Source of the DNA: Alistipes sp. CAG:514
Lineage (GTDB): Bacteria > Bacteroidota > Bacteroidia > Bacteroidales > UBA932
Assembly: GCA_000431015.1 (NCBI GenBank)
Contig: HF985983.1
Location: 1 to 15,682, forward strand
Direction of reading: 5' to 3'
DNA: 15,682 nucleotides
The translations under genes were made by a program, and so were the position numbers. Positions 12,245 to 15,682 of the stretch are shown piece by piece. Below the pieces are notes generated by a model. The model was not told the origin of the DNA and did no database searches. It saw nothing but the letters and a program-made list of their open reading frames with translations. Every line of letters starts with the position of its first letter. The stretch's first letter is position 1.

Positions 12245-13783
12245 CTACAACTTCCTGAGGAGGTTGTTCATGTTGACTTCCTTGTCGATGATGGTGCGGA
12301 GCTCGGCGATCGGAACCCTTTTCTGCTCCATGGTGTCGCGCTCGCGGATGGTGACGCAGTTGTCGTTCAGCGAGTCGTGGTCAACGGTCACGCAGAACGG
12401 CGTGCCGATGGCGTCCTGGCGGCGGTAGCGCTTGCCGATGGAGTCCTTAGGATCGTACTGGCAGTTGAAATCGTACTTGAGATCGTTCATCACCTCCTGA
12501 GCCTTCTCCGGCAGGCCGTCTTTGTTAATCAAAGGCAGCACGGCCACCTTGACAGGGGCAAGCGGCGCCGGGATGCCCAGCACGACGCGGGTTTCGCCGT
12601 TCTCAAGCTGCTCGACCTTGTAGGAATGGCTCAGCACTGCGAGGAACATACGGTCCACACCGATGGAGGTCTCCACGCAGTAAGGAACGTAGCTCTCGTT
12701 GGTTTCCGGATCAAAGTACTGGATCTTCTTTCCGGAGAGTCTCTGATGGTTGCCGAGGTCGAAGTCGGTACGGGAGTGGATTCCCTCCAACTCCTTGAAA
12801 CCGAACGGGAAGTTGAACTCGATGTCGGTCGCGGCGTTGGCGTAGTGGGCCAGTTTCTCGTGATCGTGGAAACGGTAGTTCTCGGCACCCATCCCGAGGT
12901 TGACGTGCCATTTCATACGGTTCTCCTTCCACTTTTTGAACCACTCCATCTCGGTGCCAGGACGGCAGAAGAATTCCATCTCCATCTGCTCGAACTCTCT
13001 CATTCTGAATATGAACTGTCTTGCGACGATCTCGTTTCTGAACGCCTTTCCGATCTGGGCGATACCGAACGGAATCTTCATGCGGCCCGTCTTCTGGACG
13101 TTGAGATATTCAACGAATATTCCCTGTGCCGTCTCCGGACGCAGGTAAATCTTGTCGTCCGCCTCGCCGGTGTTGCTGATCTGGGTAGAGAACATCAGGT
13201 TGAACTGACGCACATCAGTCCAGTTCTTCGTGCCGGAAATCGGATCCACAATGTCACAGTCAAGGATGATCTGCTTGTACTCCTTGAGGTCGTTGGCCTG
13301 CTCGGCTGCAACATAACGGTTATGAACCTCGTCATATTTCGCCTTCTCCCTCAGAATGTTAGGGTTAGTGGCGCGGAACTGCTCCTCGTCGAAGGCCTCT
13401 CCGAACCTCTTGCGGCCCTTCTCGACCTCCTTGTTCATCTTCTCCTCGATCTTGCCGAGATAGTCCTCGATCAGATTGTCGGCGCGATACCTCTTCTTGG
13501 AGTCCTTGTTGTCGATGAGCGGATCGTTGAACGCCGCCACGTGGCCTGAAGCCACCCAAGTCTTAGGGTGCATGAACACGCAGGAATCAATGCCGACGAT
13601 GTTCTCATTCAGCCTTGTCATAGCGTTCCACCAGTACTGCTTGATGTTGTTCTTCAGCTCGACGCCCATCTGGCCATAGTCATAGACCGCGGCCAGTCCG
13701 TCATAAATCTCACTTGACGGGAATATGAACCCGTACTCCTTGCAATGTGCCACCAGCACCTTGAACAGTTCGTCCTGTGTCAT
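12245..13783 (-). CDS. glyS: Glycyl-tRNA synthetase, single-chain dimeric type
   Basis: 512 aa class II synthetase that charges tRNA-Gly; this is the eukaryote/archaea-like single-chain form rather than the alpha2-beta2 GlyQ/GlyS form. The N-terminal catalytic part opens with FPSSEIYDGLAAVYDYG (21-37). Motif 2 is in LRPETAQGIFVEYLNV (214-229) and FRNEIVARQFIFRMREFEQMEMEFF (248-272). Motif 3 is ETSIGVDRMFLAVL (371-384). The anticodon-binding domain follows from about 405 (PAPLAPVKVAVLPL). Length and motifs are complete. The start at 13783 fits the family. It is transcribed leftward as a single gene with a promoter box about 110 nt upstream. Single-chain GlyRS is usual in Bacteroidota. Confidence 0.97.
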   Translation of the reverse strand: MTQDELFKVLVAHCKEYGFIFPSSEIYDGLAAVYDYGQMGVELKNNIKQYWWNAMTRLNENIVGIDSCVFMHPKTWVASGHVAAFNDPLIDNKDSKKRYRADNLIEDYLGKIEEKMNKEVEKGRKRFGEAFDEEQFRATNPNILREKAKYDEVHNRYVAAEQANDLKEYKQIILDCDIVDPISGTKNWTDVRQFNLMFSTQISNTGEADDKIYLRPETAQGIFVEYLNVQKTGRMKIPFGIAQIGKAFRNEIVARQFIFRMREFEQMEMEFFCRPGTEMEWFKKWKENRMKWHVNLGMGAENYRFHDHEKLAHYANAATDIEFNFPFGFKELEGIHSRTDFDLGNHQRLSGKKIQYFDPETNESYVPYCVETSIGVDRMFLAVLSHSYKVEQLENGETRVVLGIPAPLAPVKVAVLPLINKDGLPEKAQEVMNDLKYDFNCQYDPKDSIGKRYRRQDAIGTPFCVTVDHDSLNDNCVTIRERDTMEQKRVPIAELRTIIDKEVNMNNLLRKL

Positions 13784-13894
13784 AGTATTGTTGTACTTTA
13801 AAAATTCTCAAAGTCATCTGAATATGCCTCGGCAACTCCCCCCTATTCCGGCAACCACGTAACGGCATATTCCATAACGCTCACTAAGAACCTG

Positions 13895-13902
13895 CAAATA
13901 TA
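13895..13902 (-). promoter_or_regulatory. glyS -7 promoter box (TATATTTG)
   Basis: Minus-strand TATATTTG followed by C is an exact TAnnTTTG match about 112 nt upstream of the glyS ATG. No correctly spaced -33 TTTG is seen. The leader would contain a TGAATAT heptamer (13819-13825) but no visible T-box-like element. Confidence 0.45.
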
Positions 13903-13937
13903 CACATTTTCACGCAAGAATCATCGTGACGGAAACA

Positions 13938-13988
13938 CGTCACTTGCGCACCGTCACTTGCGCACCGCCACTTGCCACGTCACTTGCC
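13938..13988 (+). repeat. Short tandem repeat, about 14 bp, four units
   Basis: CGTCACTTGCGCAC occurs twice exactly (13938-13951, 13952-13965), then a 13-bp variant CGCCACTTGCCAC (13966-13978) and a partial GTCACTTGCC (13979-13988). It lies between the 3' end of the ATPase gene and the glyS promoter. The first unit also pairs with GTGACG at 13926-13931 to form a 6-bp stem. Confidence 0.75.
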
Positions 13989-14000
13989 ATCGATCCAGCA

Positions 14001-15143
14001 TCAAGCGTTATTGTACTGCCGATTGACCCAGAGCCAGAGGAACTTGTCTGGGATGGAATAATCCTTCAAATCAACGGTGATGATGTCTTCCTTGAGGAGT
14101 TTGCGGATGGCGGCATTGACAACGCTGGCGGTGGATAGCTGATAGCGGTTAATAAAAGCGGACGTGTTGACATTACGCACGTGCGCCTCGTTCGCGATGG
14201 CGGACAGAACTCGTTTTTGGTTTTCTGTCAGGCTAGACATCAGCTCGGCGAACTGAACCTCATTCATCAACAATATGTTGTCTATTGACATCCGTATCAC
14301 GTCAATAGAGCACTCCTCTCCCCTATCTATCGACGCGAAAGCCTCATTAAAGACACGTTGCATGTAATAAGTATATCCTTCAAACAAGTCATAGACGTAC
14401 TCAACCACCGCTTTGGCTATCCTCTTGCCATATTCATTGAACATCTTCCCGACAAAATCTGAGTAAATGTCTTTATCGAGAGCCTTCAGTTCCAATGGAT
14501 CAGCACTTTTATAGAAAGGACGAGCCGGGGACTGAAACATCGCGCTCATAATGCTCCTCTTGCTTCCCGCAAACACGAAATGGCAGTTCTTCATTTTCTG
14601 AATATGCCCGCGAAGGAGAGCCTCGATGTTACCATCCTCATATTCAATTATTTGCTGAAACTCATCAATCGCGACGAGGCACGGCTTCCCCGCATTGTCG
14701 AGGTAATTGAATATCTCTTCCAATGTGAACTCCGGCCGCTGAATATCCCCAAGGCTCACACCGAACGATGGCTGTCCGGTAACGGAATCGTAGGTTATCT
14801 TGCCTTGAAGCGACTTCAACGCACTTACGAGTTTATCAAGGACTTTTTTTCCGGCAGGCTGTAACGCCCTGAACACTTCCTTGCCCAAAAAGAAAGTGAA
14901 CTCCCTGAGACTTGTAGTGTGCAGAATATCAACAAAAAACGTGTAGTAAGAACGTTTGATTTCCTCCCGCTCGAACACGTGCGTTATCAACCCCGTCTTG
15001 CCCATTCTGCGAGGCGAGAACAGAACCACATCATTCCCGTTCATCAATGATTTTGCCAACCTCTGCGTCTCGCTGACTCTGCCACAGAAACATTCATCTG
15101 GGATATACCCTCTGGTTATAAACGGATTATGAATTGTTTTCAT
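14001..15143 (-). CDS. Orphan STAND-like AAA ATPase (archaeal ATPase family, RRxGKT) with C-terminal winged helix
   Basis: 380 aa. The N-terminus NPFITRGYIPDECFCGRVSE precedes Walker A SPRRMGKT (43-50), in which two arginines stand before GKT as is typical of this family. Walker B is CLVAIDEFQQI (155-165) and a sensor-1-like strand is HFVFAGSKRSIM (188-199). Residues about 300-380 (LTENQKRVLSAIANEAHVRNVNTSAFINRYQLSTASVVNAAIRKLLKED) form a winged-helix domain that probably binds DNA. ATPase residues look intact. Such proteins are frequent single genes in Bacteroidota and archaea and their role is not settled; some are linked to mobile elements or stress. It stands alone with its own good promoter. 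It contains five TGAATAT heptamers, the highest density in the window. A trailing short tandem repeat lies just past its stop. Confidence 0.85.
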   Translation of the reverse strand: MKTIHNPFITRGYIPDECFCGRVSETQRLAKSLMNGNDVVLFSPRRMGKTGLITHVFEREEIKRSYYTFFVDILHTTSLREFTFFLGKEVFRALQPAGKKVLDKLVSALKSLQGKITYDSVTGQPSFGVSLGDIQRPEFTLEEIFNYLDNAGKPCLVAIDEFQQIIEYEDGNIEALLRGHIQKMKNCHFVFAGSKRSIMSAMFQSPARPFYKSADPLELKALDKDIYSDFVGKMFNEYGKRIAKAVVEYVYDLFEGYTYYMQRVFNEAFASIDRGEECSIDVIRMSIDNILLMNEVQFAELMSSLTENQKRVLSAIANEAHVRNVNTSAFINRYQLSTASVVNAAIRKLLKEDIITVDLKDYSIPDKFLWLWVNRQYNNA

Positions 15144-15161
15144 AACGAGCTACATTTTTAG

Positions 15162-15193
15162 CAAAAATAATTATCCGTTTTGAATAATCCAAA
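15162..15193 (-). promoter_or_regulatory. Promoter of the orphan ATPase gene (TTTG -33, 20-nt gap, TATTTTTG -7)
   Basis: On the minus strand TTTG (15190-15193) is followed after 20 nt by TATTTTTG (15162-15169), matching both Bacteroidota consensus elements. The start of transcription would be near 15155, about 12 nt before the ATG at 15143. Confidence 0.6.
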
Positions 15194-15428
15194 TCAAATA
15201 ATCCATTTTTGAAAATTTTAATAAAGAAAACCACAACTCTCTCAACGCCAGTCTCAGACCATTTCAGACAGAATTTTACAACTCACAACAGGATTCTATA
15301 TTGTCATGGTTGGATCATAGTGCTTCACTCTGCTTATAGCTTAGTATTTGTAAACACCAATTATTGAAGATTCAAGTCAATACACTCCAAGACGATTGAC
15401 GGCTGGGCTGAGGCTTAAATTTCAGTCC
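15194..15428. other. AT-rich intergenic stretch, nothing recognised
   Basis: This 235-bp region between the ATPase promoter and the small ORF shows no convincing gene, RNA, strong hairpin or repeat. Confidence 0.5.
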
Positions 15429-15548
15429 ATGACTCGCTGCATCATTCTTACGCGACTCGAAACAGCTAAGGGCGGTACTCCTAAAAAAGAGATGGTGGAA
15501 AAGTATAAACTCGAGAAACTGACCGACAAATACGATTACTTCAAGTAA
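15429..15548 (+). CDS. Small hypothetical ORF (39 aa)
   Basis: It reads MTRCIILTRLETAKGGTPKK and ends KLTDKYDYFK before TAA. The product is lysine-rich, with a hydrophobic start and a charged helical second half. The frame is open for some distance upstream without a better ATG. A hairpin at 15568-15602 follows its stop. I do not recognise it; it may be a small gene or the 3' remnant of a larger one. No clear promoter box precedes it. Confidence 0.35.
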   Translation: MTRCIILTRLETAKGGTPKKEMVEKYKLEKLTDKYDYFK

Positions 15549-15567
15549 TCTACCTCATTTCGATTGC

Positions 15568-15602
15568 TTTCTGCATCATTTTTCTTTGTTTTGATGCAGA
15601 AA
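15568..15602 (+). terminator. Terminator-like hairpin after the small ORF
   Basis: TTTCTGCATCA (15568-15578) pairs perfectly with TGATGCAGAAA (15592-15602) around a 13-nt T-rich loop, followed on the plus strand by TTCGTTTTTG. It separates the 39-aa ORF from the gene that starts at 15656. Confidence 0.5.
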
Positions 15603-15627
15603 ATTCGTTTTTGAGGCAGAAAAACAC

Positions 15628-15635
15628 TATCTTAG
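15628..15635 (+). promoter_or_regulatory. -7 box (TATCTTAG) of the gene entering at the right edge
   Basis: TATCTTAG differs from TAnnTTTG by one base and lies 20 nt before an ATG. The nearest TTTG upstream is only 14 nt away, so the -33 element is not confirmed. Confidence 0.35.
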
Positions 15636-15655
15636 CCCTGTAAACCATACGCGCT

Positions 15656-15682
15656 ATGCACGAATTTGATTTCATAAACCGC
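15656..15682 (+). CDS. Start of a gene cut by the right window edge
   Basis: Only nine codons are visible (MHEFDFINR). The ATG sits 20 nt after a promoter-like box and after a terminator-like hairpin, which supports a real start. Nine residues are too few to name a product. Confidence 0.4.

Noticed and set aside
12077..13549. 490-codon open frame on the plus strand
   Set aside because: It is antisense to glyS, which carries all GlyRS motifs; the frame is rich in Leu, Val, Asp and Arg as expected from a mirrored GC-biased gene, and it starts inside the terminator hairpin.
13938..13988. CRISPR array or attachment site
   Set aside because: The units are adjacent and only about 14 bp; no spacers, cas genes, integrase or tRNA are nearby.
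3654..14746. TGAATAT as a Chi or KOPS-type strand-biased motif
   Set aside because: The sites are split ten to ten between orientations, so no strand polarity is visible in this window.
1..15682. tRNA or rRNA genes
   Set aside because: Reading both strands for the conserved T-loop and cloverleaf arms gave no candidate.

Overview
The window looks like a piece of a Bacteroidota (probably Bacteroidales) chromosome of moderate GC content. The support is indirect but consistent. Several genes are preceded by the TAnnTTTG -7 box typical of this phylum, two of them with a TTTG -33 element 19-20 nt upstream. Shine-Dalgarno sequences are not evident. The gene set (single-chain glycyl-tRNA synthetase, secreted GH29 fucosidase with a C-terminal F5/8C domain, NhaA with a large cytoplasmic loop, an orphan RRxGKT ATPase) fits a gut or rumen Bacteroidales. 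I cannot name a genus.

Layout: (1) 1-2.65 kb is a visibly more AT-rich type I restriction-modification module read leftward: hsdM, then a 447-nt gap, then hsdS cut by the window edge. The gap holds a perfect 18-bp inverted repeat around a UUCG-capped terminator-like hairpin, and a small basic ORF on the opposite strand. The hsdS spacer carries a 12-bp tandem repeat (Glu-Leu-Gln-Ala). (2) 2.65-3.98 kb: a possible gene remnant, then fabG (leftward) with a good promoter and a long leader, divergent from ahcY. (3) 3.98-8.41 kb: rightward ahcY (short Thermotoga-like SAH hydrolase), nhaA, and a fused ABC exporter half-transporter. (4) 8.44-10.31 kb: a leftward two-gene unit, a glycerol-1-phosphate dehydrogenase (AraM/EgsA family) followed after 7 nt by a 137-aa protein that looks like PTS Enzyme I with its HPr-binding domain missing and its phosphorylated histidine replaced. 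(5) 10.41-11.81 kb: a secreted alpha-L-fucosidase, rightward. (6) 11.8-12.24 kb: non-coding, with a perfect 18-bp-stem hairpin between convergent genes. (7) 12.25-13.78 kb: glyS, leftward. (8) 14.0-15.14 kb: an orphan STAND-like ATPase, leftward, with its own promoter. (9) 15.4-15.68 kb: a 39-aa ORF, a hairpin, and the first nine codons of a rightward gene.

How the genes relate: apart from the RM module and the dehydrogenase plus mini-Enzyme I pair, neighbours are housekeeping genes with no obvious shared pathway. The strongest candidates for something new are the mini-Enzyme I coupled to a G1P dehydrogenase, the inverted-repeat element between hsdM and hsdS, and a strong over-representation of the heptamer TGAATAT (about 20 hand-counted sites against about 2 expected) from 3.6 kb onward, in genes and between them, in several reading frames and on both strands, but absent from the RM module.
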